This document shows, piece by piece, positions 43,054 to 50,735 of a DNA stretch of 64,000 nucleotides (within the stretch, counting starts at the first letter, position 1; each line of letters begins with the position of its first letter). Made by a program: the position numbers and the translations under genes. The DNA is from Litorivita sp050633545. Its GTDB lineage: Bacteria > Pseudomonadota > Alphaproteobacteria > Rhodobacterales > Rhodobacteraceae. The notes beneath the pieces were generated by a model. That model saw only the letters and a program-made list of their open reading frames with translations. It was not told where the DNA came from and ran no database searches. The DNA is taken from assembly GCA_050633545.1 (NCBI GenBank), contig JBOEGS010000003.1:79792-143791 (forward strand). Direction: 5' to 3'.

Positions 43054-43809
43054 TTAAATCGCCAGATATTCGGCGCGCAGCGCTTCATCGCCGAGAACCT
43101 CGGAGGCCGCGCCGTCAAAGACGATGCCGCCGGTGTCGAGGATCACCGCGCGGTCGGCCAGCTCCAGCGCGCGCACGGCGTTTTGTTCAACGATCACTGT
43201 GGTGATGCCCTGCTCTTTGATGATGCGCAGGGTTTTCTCGATCTCGTCGACGATGACGGGGGCGAGGCCCTCGTAAGGCTCGTCGAGCAAGAGAACCTTG
43301 ATGTCGCGGGCCAAGGCGCGGGCGATGGCGAGCATCTGCTGCTCGCCGCCCGAAAGCGTCACGCCCTCTTGCTTGCGGCGCTCGCCCAGACGCGGGAACA
43401 GCTCGTAAAGGCGGTCCAGCGACCAGCCGATCGGCGGGGCGATCTGCGCCAGTTGCAGGTTCTCTTCGACCGTCAGGCCGGGGATGATGCAGCGGTCCTC
43501 GGGCACAAGCGCGATGCCTGCGGCAGAGGCCTGATGCGAGGCCATATTGTGCAAAGGCTGGTGATCGAGCCAGATCTCGCCATGGGTGACTTGCGGGCTG
43601 TCCATCCGCGCGATGGAGCGCAGGGTCGAGGTTTTGCCCGCCCCGTTGCGGCCCAAAAGCGCAAGGATTTCGCCCTCATGCACATTGAACGAAATGTTCT
43701 GCACGATGTAGCTTTCGCCGTAGTAGCTTTCCATCTCCCAGATCGACAGGAAAGCGGGGGCGGTTTCGGCAAGGTTCTTGCCTTTGGTAAAGTCGGGTTT
43801 GACGTTCAT
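43054..43809 (-). CDS. livF: HAAT-family ABC transporter ATPase, LivF type
   Basis: The 251-residue ATPase has Walker A GRNGAGKTSTLRSI near residue 74, signature LSGGEQQMLAIARALA and Walker B KVLLLDEPYEGLAP. It is the LivF-type partner of LivG. An N-terminal extension of about 25 residues (MNVKPDFTKGKNLAETAP) precedes the usual start. The family imports branched-chain amino acids, amides or urea, but the operon link to acsA points to a short-chain acid (inference). Confidence 0.9.
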   Translation of the reverse strand: MNVKPDFTKGKNLAETAPAFLSIWEMESYYGESYIVQNISFNVHEGEILALLGRNGAGKTSTLRSIARMDSPQVTHGEIWLDHQPLHNMASHQASAAGIALVPEDRCIIPGLTVEENLQLAQIAPPIGWSLDRLYELFPRLGERRKQEGVTLSGGEQQMLAIARALARDIKVLLLDEPYEGLAPVIVDEIEKTLRIIKEQGITTVIVEQNAVRALELADRAVILDTGGIVFDGAASEVLGDEALRAEYLAI

Positions 43810-43824
43810 GTCGAAGGCCTCCGC

Positions 43825-44580
43825 TTATGCCGTCTCGCCAAGGTATGCTTCGCGCACCTTGGGATGGCCTTTGATGTTTTCGGGCGTGTCCTCGACCAAG
43901 GGCGTGCCTTGGGCCAGAACGGTGATCCGCTCGGCCAAGGAGAACACAACATGCATGTCGTGTTCAATGATCGCGATGGTGATATCGCGCTCTTCCTTGA
44001 TCTGCTTGAGCAGGTCGATGGTGTTGTTGGTATCGGCCCGCGCCATGCCTGCTGTCGGCTCGTCGAGCAGCAAAAGGCGCGGCTCTTGCGCAAGGCACAT
44101 GCCGATCTCGAGGCGGCGTTTGTCACCGCGCGACATGGAGGCGGCGTTCATGTGCCGCTTGTTCGCCATGTTCATATCCTCAAGCATTTTCTCGGCCTTC
44201 TCGACGATCTCTTTTTCGTTCTCCGTATGCTCGATCGCATGGAGGCGGAAGGAGCCGTCGCGTTTGGCAAAGCAGGGGATCATCATGTTTTCCATCACCG
44301 AAAGATCGCCAAAGATCTCCGGGGTCTGGAACACGCGCGAAATGCCCATCTGGTTGATCTCGTAGGGCGTGCGGCCAAGGACCGATTGCCCGTCGAACAT
44401 CACCGATCCGGTGTCGGGGATCAATTTACCAACGAGGCAGTTGAGCAAAGTGGATTTGCCCGCCCCGTTCGGCCCGATGATCGCATGGACCGAATTTTCG
44501 GCGACCGAGAGGTTCACATCGCCCAGAGCCTGCAGACCGCCAAAGCGTTTGCCGACGTTTTTGACTTCTAGAATACCCAT
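43825..44580 (-). CDS. livG: HAAT-family ABC transporter ATPase, LivG type
   Basis: This 251-residue ATPase has Walker A GPNGAGKSTLLNCL near residue 36, the signature MSRGDKRRLEIGMCLAQ (a variant of LSGGQ seen in this branch) and Walker B RLLLLDEPTAGMARAD. It ends with the LivG-type tail (ENIKGHPKVREAYLGE). It follows livM by 12 bases and precedes livF by 15. Confidence 0.92.
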   Translation of the reverse strand: MGILEVKNVGKRFGGLQALGDVNLSVAENSVHAIIGPNGAGKSTLLNCLVGKLIPDTGSVMFDGQSVLGRTPYEINQMGISRVFQTPEIFGDLSVMENMMIPCFAKRDGSFRLHAIEHTENEKEIVEKAEKMLEDMNMANKRHMNAASMSRGDKRRLEIGMCLAQEPRLLLLDEPTAGMARADTNNTIDLLKQIKEERDITIAIIEHDMHVVFSLAERITVLAQGTPLVEDTPENIKGHPKVREAYLGETA

Positions 44581-44592
44581 TCTAACGTCTCC

Positions 44593-45795
44593 TTATTCTG
44601 CAGGGGTGGATTGGGCTTTGTCGCCCGCATCATCGGATTTCTTACGCTTGAACAAACGTCCGATACGTTGACCGCCTTCGACCAGACCACCCGGCAAGAA
44701 GATCACCACGAGCATGAACAACAGGCCCAGCGTCAGGTGCCAGCCCTTGCCGATGAAGGGGTGCAAGATGCCGACGATCAGGTTTTCCAAGCCGTCCGGC
44801 ATGAACTCAAACCAGCCGTGCAGAACCGTATCGTTGATCTTCGAGAAGATGTTCTCGAAATACTTGATGAAGCCCGCGCCCAGAACCGGACCGATCAATG
44901 TGCCCGCGCCGCCAAGGATGGTCATCAACACCACCTCGCCAGAGGCGGTCCATTGCATACGCTCGGCGCCCGCAAGTGGGTCCATCGAGGCCATCAAGGC
45001 ACCGGCCAGACCGGCATACATGCCCGAGATCACGAAAGCCGCCAAAGTATAGGGACGTGCGTTCAGGCCGGTATAGTTGAGCCGTGTCTGGTTCGATTTG
45101 ATCGCGCGCAGCATCAGGCCGAAAGGCGAGCGGAAGATGCGGATCGCAAGGTAGAAGCTGAGCAGCAAGATGAAGGCGCACAGGTAGTAGCCCGCATTGA
45201 ACTGGAACAGCCACGGCCCGACGGTCATCTCGTAGGTCGAGCGCATTTCAACCCCGAAGAGCGAGGTCACAGGGATCGAGCCATCGGCCGTAGCCGATTG
45301 GCCAAGAACGCGCGGATCGCTGAGCGTCAGTTGCAGGCCGGTTTCGCCATTGGTGATCGGGGTGAGCACCGAATAGGCAAGGTTGAAGGACATCTGCGCA
45401 AAGGCCAGCGTCAGGATCGAGAAGTAGATGCCCGAACGGCGCAGCGAGATAAAGCCGATCACCAGAGCAAAAAGCCCCGAGACAACCACCGCCAGAAGGA
45501 TCGCGGGGATGACGTTCATCGACAATAGCTTGAACATCCACACCGCAGAGTAGGAGCCCACACCGAGGAAAGCGGCGTGACCGAAGCTGAGGTAGCCGGT
45601 CAGGCCAAAGAGGATGTTAAACCCGACGGCAAAGATACCAAAGATCACGAAACGCTGCATCAAATCGGGATAGCCCGCGTTGAACTGCGCCATGGCAGAG
45701 CCTTCGGGGAAGGGGTTGAGAATGAAAGGCGCGCACATGGTCAGCACGGCCACGATCAGAAGAAGCGAGAAGTCTTTTTTGTTCAGACCCAGCAT
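44593..45795 (-). CDS. livM: HAAT-family ABC transporter permease, LivM type
   Basis: The 400-residue permease has about 10 membrane spans and the LivM signature GLTGYLSFGHAAFLGVGSYSA. GLNARPYTLAAFVISGMYAG supplies the coupling helix region. A conserved VVLMTILGGAGTLIGPVLGA follows. It has a charged C-terminal tail (GRLFKRKKSDDAGDK). It starts 3 bases after the livH stop on the same strand. Confidence 0.93.
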   Translation of the reverse strand: MLGLNKKDFSLLLIVAVLTMCAPFILNPFPEGSAMAQFNAGYPDLMQRFVIFGIFAVGFNILFGLTGYLSFGHAAFLGVGSYSAVWMFKLLSMNVIPAILLAVVVSGLFALVIGFISLRRSGIYFSILTLAFAQMSFNLAYSVLTPITNGETGLQLTLSDPRVLGQSATADGSIPVTSLFGVEMRSTYEMTVGPWLFQFNAGYYLCAFILLLSFYLAIRIFRSPFGLMLRAIKSNQTRLNYTGLNARPYTLAAFVISGMYAGLAGALMASMDPLAGAERMQWTASGEVVLMTILGGAGTLIGPVLGAGFIKYFENIFSKINDTVLHGWFEFMPDGLENLIVGILHPFIGKGWHLTLGLLFMLVVIFLPGGLVEGGQRIGRLFKRKKSDDAGDKAQSTPAE

Positions 45796-45798
45796 GGA

Positions 45799-46830
45799 TT
45801 AGTCCTCCATCACGCCTTTGCGACCCATCAGGCCACGCGGACGCGTAAGTAGAATGATGATGGCGACGACGTAGATGATGATCTGGTCGATACCGGGAAT
45901 GAGCGATTTGACTTCGTTCATGGAGGCGAAGCTCTCCAAGACACCCAAGAGGAAGCCTGCCAGCACGGCACCCGGAAGCGAGCCCATGCCGCCGACAACC
46001 ACCACAACGAAGCTCAGGACCAAGAAATCCATCCCCATGTGGTAATTGGGCGAGTTGATCGGCGCATACATCACGCCTGCAACCCCCGCCACGGCGGCCG
46101 CAAGGCCGAACATGAAGGTAAAGCGTTTGTCGATGTTGATGCCCAAAAGCCCCACGGTTTCGCGGTCGGCCATACCGGCGCGCACAACCATGCCGAAGGT
46201 GGTGAATTGCAAGAAGGCAAAGACACCCGAGATGATCAAGGCCGAGAAGCCGAAGTAGACCAGACGCCAGTAGGGGTAGATGATCACATTGGGATCAAAT
46301 CCGAGAAGCGTGCCGAAATCAAAGCTGCCTTTGAAGACATCGGGGGCAGGGGTCGGGATCGGGTTGGCGCCGTAGAACGCCTTGATGATCTCTTGCAACA
46401 CGATGGCAAGGCCAAAGGTCACGAGGATCTGATCGGCGTGGGGGCGTTTGTAGAAGTGTTTGATCAGGCCCCGCTCCATGATGAAGCCAAAGGCAATCAT
46501 GATCGGGATGGAAAACAGGATCGCAAGCGGCACGGACCAATCGATAAGCGCCGCGCCGAAATCACTGCCGAACCATTGCTCGACATAGGTCGTCTTGATC
46601 TTGGCCGGATTGCCAAGGAAGTCGGTCTTGGTGGGATCGATGGTTTCGAAGCTGAGGTTGAGGATCTTGCTCAGCGTGACGGCACAGAAGGCACCGATCA
46701 TGAAAAGCGCACCGTGGGCGAAGTTGACCACGCCAAGCGTGCCAAAAATCAGCGTAAGCCCAAGCGCGATCAGCGCATAGGCCGAGCCCTTGTCGAGCCC
46801 GTTTAGAATTTGGAGGATGATTGCGTCCAT
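45799..46830 (-). CDS. livH: HAAT-family ABC transporter permease, LivH type
   Basis: The 343-residue permease has eight or more membrane spans and LivH blocks: GSAYALIALGLTLIFGTLGVVNFAHGA, trimmed here to the part visible near residue 14, RADREV-type coupling sequence (GMADRETVGLLGINI) and SFVVVVVGGMGSLPGAVLAG. A loop of about 50 residues (40-90) is longer than in E. coli LivH. The ATG at 46830 is preferred over the GTG three codons upstream. It is separated from the binding-protein gene by a stem-loop. Confidence 0.9.
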   Translation of the reverse strand: MDAIILQILNGLDKGSAYALIALGLTLIFGTLGVVNFAHGALFMIGAFCAVTLSKILNLSFETIDPTKTDFLGNPAKIKTTYVEQWFGSDFGAALIDWSVPLAILFSIPIMIAFGFIMERGLIKHFYKRPHADQILVTFGLAIVLQEIIKAFYGANPIPTPAPDVFKGSFDFGTLLGFDPNVIIYPYWRLVYFGFSALIISGVFAFLQFTTFGMVVRAGMADRETVGLLGINIDKRFTFMFGLAAAVAGVAGVMYAPINSPNYHMGMDFLVLSFVVVVVGGMGSLPGAVLAGFLLGVLESFASMNEVKSLIPGIDQIIIYVVAIIILLTRPRGLMGRKGVMED

Positions 46831-46920
46831 TGTTCCCACCCGTGGGTTTTTTTATTTGGTGGTTAAAAGAGGCTCCGCAGCGGGCGATCGGGCCAGTTCG
46901 GCCCAAGCGACGGCGAGCGG

Positions 46921-46955
46921 AAAGAAACCGGCCGCGCTGCGAGAGCGCGACCGGT
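46921..46955 (-). terminator. Intercistronic stem-loop between the binding-protein gene and livH
   Basis: On the minus strand ACCGGTCGCGCT pairs with AGCGCGGCCGGT, with one mismatch, followed by TTCTTT. It probably acts as a partial terminator or 3'-end stabiliser, giving more binding protein than membrane components. Confidence 0.65.
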
Positions 46956-46969
46956 CTTTGGCGTGTGTC

Positions 46970-48316
46970 TTACGCGCCGGGGTTACATGTGCCCAATGCA
47001 CCGCCCGCAAACATCGGGTGGTCGGGAGCATAGGTAACTTGCTCGGCGGGCGTGACTTCGACCACTTCGAGAACGTCGAATTCGGATGTGGGGTTTTCTT
47101 TACCGCGCACAACCAGAACGTCTTTGAAGCACTGGTGGTCGTCGGCGCGGTAAAGGGTCTTACCGTTGCCAAGACCGTCGAATTCGAAACCTTCGAGAGC
47201 CTCGCCAACACCGCAGGGGTTGAAGGTGCCTGCACGCTCGCATGCATCTGCATAGAGCAGGGTCTGGCAATACACGGTGTGGGCCGCCTGCGAGGGCGGG
47301 AAGCCGTATTTGGTGCCGAAGGATTTCACAAAGGCTTTGGAGCCTTCGTCCTGCAGCGACCAGTGCCAGTTGGTGGAGCCAAGGATGCCCTTGATGTTCT
47401 CACCCGCACCGCGCGCCATCAAGCGCGAGAAGAGCGGCACAACGATTTCGAAGTTCTTGCCGTTCACTTGCTTGGACCGCAGGCCGAATTGAACCGCGTT
47501 GGTCAGCGAGTTGACCATGTTCCCGCCGTAGTGGTTCAGAACCAGAACATCGGCGCCGGAGTTCAGAACCGGAGCGATGTAGGAGGAGAAGTCTGTCTGT
47601 GCGAGCGGGGTTTTCACCGTGTTGACGGTTTCCCAACCCAAGGCTTCGGTCGCGGCTTTGATCGACTCTTCTTGCGTCCAGCCCCATGTATAGTCAGCCG
47701 TCAGGTGATAGGCCTTGCGGTCGTTGCCGTAAAGCTTGGACAGCACCGGCGCGAGAGCCGCAGCGGACATGTAAGCGTTAAAGAAGTGACGGAAACCGTT
47801 GGCTTTTTTGTCTTTGCCGGTGGTGTCGTTCGAGTGGGTCAGACCGGCCATGAAGATGACGCCGGCTTCTTGGCACAGGCCTTGAACAGCCACAGCGACG
47901 CCCGAGGACGAGCCGCCGGTGATCATGATGGCACCGTCTTTTTCGATCATCGATTTGGCCGAGGCACGTGCCGCGTCCGATTTGGTTTGCGTGTCGCCCG
48001 TCACAAACTCGACTTTCTTGCCGAGGATGCCGTTGCCCTTGAGGGCCTTGGACGAGAAGGTGTTCATCATGCCGCCGTCGCCGCCGCCATTGAGGTGCTC
48101 GACCGCAAGCTCATAGGCGCGCAGCTCGTCCGCGCCCTCATCCGCGTAGGGGCCGGTTTGCGGCACGTTAAAGCCGAGGGTGACCGAACCGCCCGAAGGC
48201 TCGTTCGTATAGGCAGCAGCCGAAGAGGCCGTGAAGATCGTCGGCAGGGCGACACCAGCACCGGCAATGGCGCCGGATTTGATCACGCCGCGGCGAGTCA
48301 GATTACTTTTGGACAT
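46970..48316 (-). CDS. ABC transporter substrate-binding protein (Leu/amide type, Tat-exported)
   Basis: The 448-residue periplasmic binding protein has a twin-arginine leader (NLTRRGVIKSGAIAGAGVAL) and a type I two-lobe fold of the Leu/Ile/Val/amide family. It opens with VTLGFNVPQTGPYADEGADE and includes MIEKDGAIMITGGSSSGVAV and the hinge region DVLVLNHYGGNMVNSL. It is larger than LivJ (about 345 residues) and closer in size to amide or urea binding proteins. CGGGAGGA is 4 bases before the ATG. It is the first gene of the transporter-acsA operon and is divergent from the ScfR-type regulator. A short-chain carboxylate ligand is inferred. Confidence 0.88.
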   Translation of the reverse strand: MSKSNLTRRGVIKSGAIAGAGVALPTIFTASSAAAYTNEPSGGSVTLGFNVPQTGPYADEGADELRAYELAVEHLNGGGDGGMMNTFSSKALKGNGILGKKVEFVTGDTQTKSDAARASAKSMIEKDGAIMITGGSSSGVAVAVQGLCQEAGVIFMAGLTHSNDTTGKDKKANGFRHFFNAYMSAAALAPVLSKLYGNDRKAYHLTADYTWGWTQEESIKAATEALGWETVNTVKTPLAQTDFSSYIAPVLNSGADVLVLNHYGGNMVNSLTNAVQFGLRSKQVNGKNFEIVVPLFSRLMARGAGENIKGILGSTNWHWSLQDEGSKAFVKSFGTKYGFPPSQAAHTVYCQTLLYADACERAGTFNPCGVGEALEGFEFDGLGNGKTLYRADDHQCFKDVLVVRGKENPTSEFDVLEVVEVTPAEQVTYAPDHPMFAGGALGTCNPGA

Positions 48317-48375
48317 TATATCCTCCCGTTTCATTAACTGCGGGGGATGCCTCCTCTGCGCCCCCCGCGCGCACA

Positions 48376-48483
48376 TTTGTGCAAAGACAGTATCGCGCCT
48401 CTACAGAAAACTTTGCAACAACAGCCTTGAATTCCACGGTTTTTTTGTAAAAAATTACACAGAGACGCGGCGTCACTTGTAAA
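48376..48483. promoter_or_regulatory. Cluster of ScfR/RamB-like boxes between the binding-protein gene and its regulator
   Basis: RamB/ScfR regulators bind TTTGCAAA-type sites. This gap holds TTTGTGCAAA (48376-48385), TTTGCAA (48412-48418), TTTGTAAA (48444-48451) and CTTGTAAA (48476-48483), the last two 32 bases apart, which is three helical turns. Operator function is inferred. Confidence 0.5.
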
Positions 48484-48531
48484 AAAGTTTTTCCGCACTG
48501 CAGAAACGCCTTGAAAGCGCAGGGAAATTAC

Positions 48532-49887
48532 ATGCCAAAGTCGACATTGACCGGTAGCCGCATTCGTGAACGTCGCACCATGTTGGGGCTGCGCCAATCG
48601 CAATTGGCGCAGATGGTTCAGATCTCGCCCTCCTATCTTAATCTTATTGAGCACAACCGGCGCAGAATCGGCGGCAAGTTGCTGGGCGATATTGCCGAGG
48701 CTCTGGGCGTCGAGCAGGCACTTTTGTCCGAAGGGGCAGAGGCGGCCTTGATTGCCTCCTTGCGCGAGGCGGCGGCGACCCCCTTGGGCAAGGCGGCGGA
48801 ACTGGACCGCGCCGATGAATATGCGGGACGCTTTCCGGGATGGGCGGGGCTGACGGTGGGGGCGCACCGGCGCATTGGCGAATTGGAACATATCGTCGAA
48901 ACCCTGACCGACCGTTTGGCGCATGACCCGCATCTGGCCGCCTCCATGCATGAGGTGCTCTCGATGGTGACGGCGATCCGCTCGACCGCGGGGATTTTGG
49001 CCGACACCCGCGAGATCGAACCCGAATGGCGCGACCGCTTTCACCGCAACCTCAATGAGGATGCCACCCGTCTGGCCGAGGGGGCGCAATCCTTGGTCAC
49101 CTATCTGGACCGCGCCGAGGGCGGCGAGGATCATGCCAACTCCCCCCAAGACGAGATCGAAGCCTTTTTGCGCCAGCACGGGTTTCATTTTGCGATGCTC
49201 GAAACCGCCGCGGACCCCGAGCCGGTGATCACCGCACTGGTGGAGGAGGCCGGTTTTACCTCGCTTTCGGCCAAGGTTTTGGTGCGCGCGTTGTTGCAGC
49301 GCTATGTTGCGGATGCGGCGCAGATGCCGCTTGGCGCGGCGTTGGAGGCGCTGGGCGCACAGGAGGGGTTTGATCTTGCGGGCATTGCTGCGCGGTTCGG
49401 GGTTGGTTTGGGCACGGCGATGCGCCGTTTGGCGATGCTGCCGCCGGAGGCTTGGGCGCGGCCCGTGGGGTTGGTGATCTGTGACGCTTCGGGAACGATG
49501 ACCTTTCGCAAACCGATCGAGGGCTTTCCTTTGCCGAGGTTCGGGGCGGGCTGTCCGCTCTGGCCGCTCTATGCCGCTTTGGGCCGTCCGATGGTGGCGC
49601 AGCGCGACGAGGTGCGCCAAAGCGGGCGCGGGGCGGGGCGCTTTGTCACCTATTCCATTGCCGAACCCGTCGGCCCCGCGCGCTTTGACGTGCCGGTTTT
49701 GACGCAGGCGCATATGCTCATCGTCCCGAGCAGCGACATCGATGCGCTTGCGGCGGTGGATCCGTCCGACGGCGCGGGCGCGGGTCGCGAAGTCGGGGTG
49801 CGACAAATCGGCGTAAGTTGCCGGATTTGCCCCACAAAAGACTGTTTGGGGCGCCGCGAGCCTTCCATCATGAGCGAAGAGTTTTGA
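48532..49887 (+). CDS. Short-chain fatty acyl-CoA regulator (ScfR/RamB family)
   Basis: The 451-residue protein has an N-terminal XRE helix-turn-helix (RIRERRTMLGLRQSQLAQMV and SPSYLNLIEHNRRRI). A middle ImmA-like region follows without a clear HExxH. The C-terminal DUF2083 domain ends in a cysteine cluster (SCRICPTKDCLGRREP). ScfR proteins such as RamB and PccR sense short-chain acyl-CoA and control acetate or propionate assimilation genes. AGGGA precedes the ATG. Its position, divergent from the transporter-acsA operon, supports direct control of it. The response regulator follows 75 bases downstream. Confidence 0.9.
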   Translation: MPKSTLTGSRIRERRTMLGLRQSQLAQMVQISPSYLNLIEHNRRRIGGKLLGDIAEALGVEQALLSEGAEAALIASLREAAATPLGKAAELDRADEYAGRFPGWAGLTVGAHRRIGELEHIVETLTDRLAHDPHLAASMHEVLSMVTAIRSTAGILADTREIEPEWRDRFHRNLNEDATRLAEGAQSLVTYLDRAEGGEDHANSPQDEIEAFLRQHGFHFAMLETAADPEPVITALVEEAGFTSLSAKVLVRALLQRYVADAAQMPLGAALEALGAQEGFDLAGIAARFGVGLGTAMRRLAMLPPEAWARPVGLVICDASGTMTFRKPIEGFPLPRFGAGCPLWPLYAALGRPMVAQRDEVRQSGRGAGRFVTYSIAEPVGPARFDVPVLTQAHMLIVPSSDIDALAAVDPSDGAGAGREVGVRQIGVSCRICPTKDCLGRREPSIMSEEF

Positions 49888-49962
49888 CTTGGCCGCAAGA
49901 TGTGGTGTTAAGTAGCCTTCAGCAGTTTTCATTTTCATCGGGTCAGGGGAGGGGCACGTGAA

Positions 49963-50331
49963 ATGGGCAAGCATGTCCTTCTGATCGAAGACGAACCCAA
50001 TATCATCGAGGCCATCAGCTTTTTGCTCAGCCGCGACGGCTGGCGCGTGGACACCCATTCGAACGGCGTTGACGCGGTGCAGGTGGTCCAGACCAAAGCG
50101 CCCGACCTTGTGGTGCTCGATGTCATGCTTCCTGGAAAAAGCGGATATGACATTTTGCGCGAATTGCGCGAGGGCGCAGGCACGGCGGATTTGCCGGTCT
50201 TGATGCTCACCGCGCGCGGGCAAAGCCGCGACCGCGAGATGGCGGCGCGATTTGGAGCCAGCCGCTTTATGACCAAACCCTTCTCCAATGCGGAGGTTCT
50301 GGAGGCGGTGCGCGATCTGGTGGCGCCGTGA
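49963..50331 (+). CDS. Single-domain response regulator (CheY-like)
   Basis: The 122-residue protein is only a receiver domain: acidic pocket LLIEDEPNIIE, phospho-acceptor Asp53 in LVVLDVMLPGKSG, Thr in LMLTARGQS and Lys in FMTKPFSNAEVL. It has no output domain, so it must act by protein contact or as a phosphate relay or sink. Its 3' end overlaps the small membrane protein by 4 bases, and the histidine kinase follows, so all three are probably translated together. Confidence 0.93.
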   Translation: MGKHVLLIEDEPNIIEAISFLLSRDGWRVDTHSNGVDAVQVVQTKAPDLVVLDVMLPGKSGYDILRELREGAGTADLPVLMLTARGQSRDREMAARFGASRFMTKPFSNAEVLEAVRDLVAP

Positions 50332-50735
50332 CGCCGCTGCGCCCGCCAAGCGAGGATCGCGGCCCTGTCTTTTTGGAACGCAAAACCTATCGCGCGCGGC
50401 GGATGATGGATGGCGCGCGGCTATTGCCGGTGCTGGGCGTGGTGCTTTTTATGGTGCCTGCGCTTTGGCCCAAATCCGCCGCCACCGTGATCCACACGCC
50501 TGACGCCCTTGCCGGGCCTGTCACCACCTCGGGCGCAATGCTTTATGTCTTCGGGCTTTGGGGGCTTTTGACCTTGGCCGCTGCCCTAATGGCACGCGGG
50601 CTTGCGCGCGCCGAAGAGACCGAGGCCGCAAGCGCACCAACAAATTCCAATGACGCTCCGCATTCAACGGCAACCGCACCGGACGCCGATCACGCCGAGC
50701 AACAAGGCGCCGCAGCGCGACATGAGGGCGGGTGA
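50328..50735 (+). CDS. Small two-TM membrane protein of unknown function
   Basis: I do not recognise this 135-residue protein. It starts with GTG inside the response-regulator stop. A basic cytoplasmic N-terminus (LERKTYRARRMMDGARLL) is followed by a span near residues 32-48, a short periplasmic loop, a second span near 70-90 and a disordered Ala/Thr/Asp-rich tail. Its stop overlaps the kinase start (TGATG). The tight coupling between a receiver and a kinase suggests an accessory of that signalling pair. Confidence 0.75.
   Translation: MTPLRPPSEDRGPVFLERKTYRARRMMDGARLLPVLGVVLFMVPALWPKSAATVIHTPDALAGPVTTSGAMLYVFGLWGLLTLAAALMARGLARAEETEAASAPTNSNDAPHSTATAPDADHAEQQGAAARHEGG

Noticed and set aside
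46790..48337. 515-codon open frame opposite the ABC binding protein gene
   Set aside because: It mirrors a well-defined binding protein and crosses the intercistronic stem-loop.
48334..50349. 671-codon open frame on the minus strand
   Set aside because: It is antisense to the ScfR and response-regulator genes, both of which have clear domains; composition is typical of a shadow frame.
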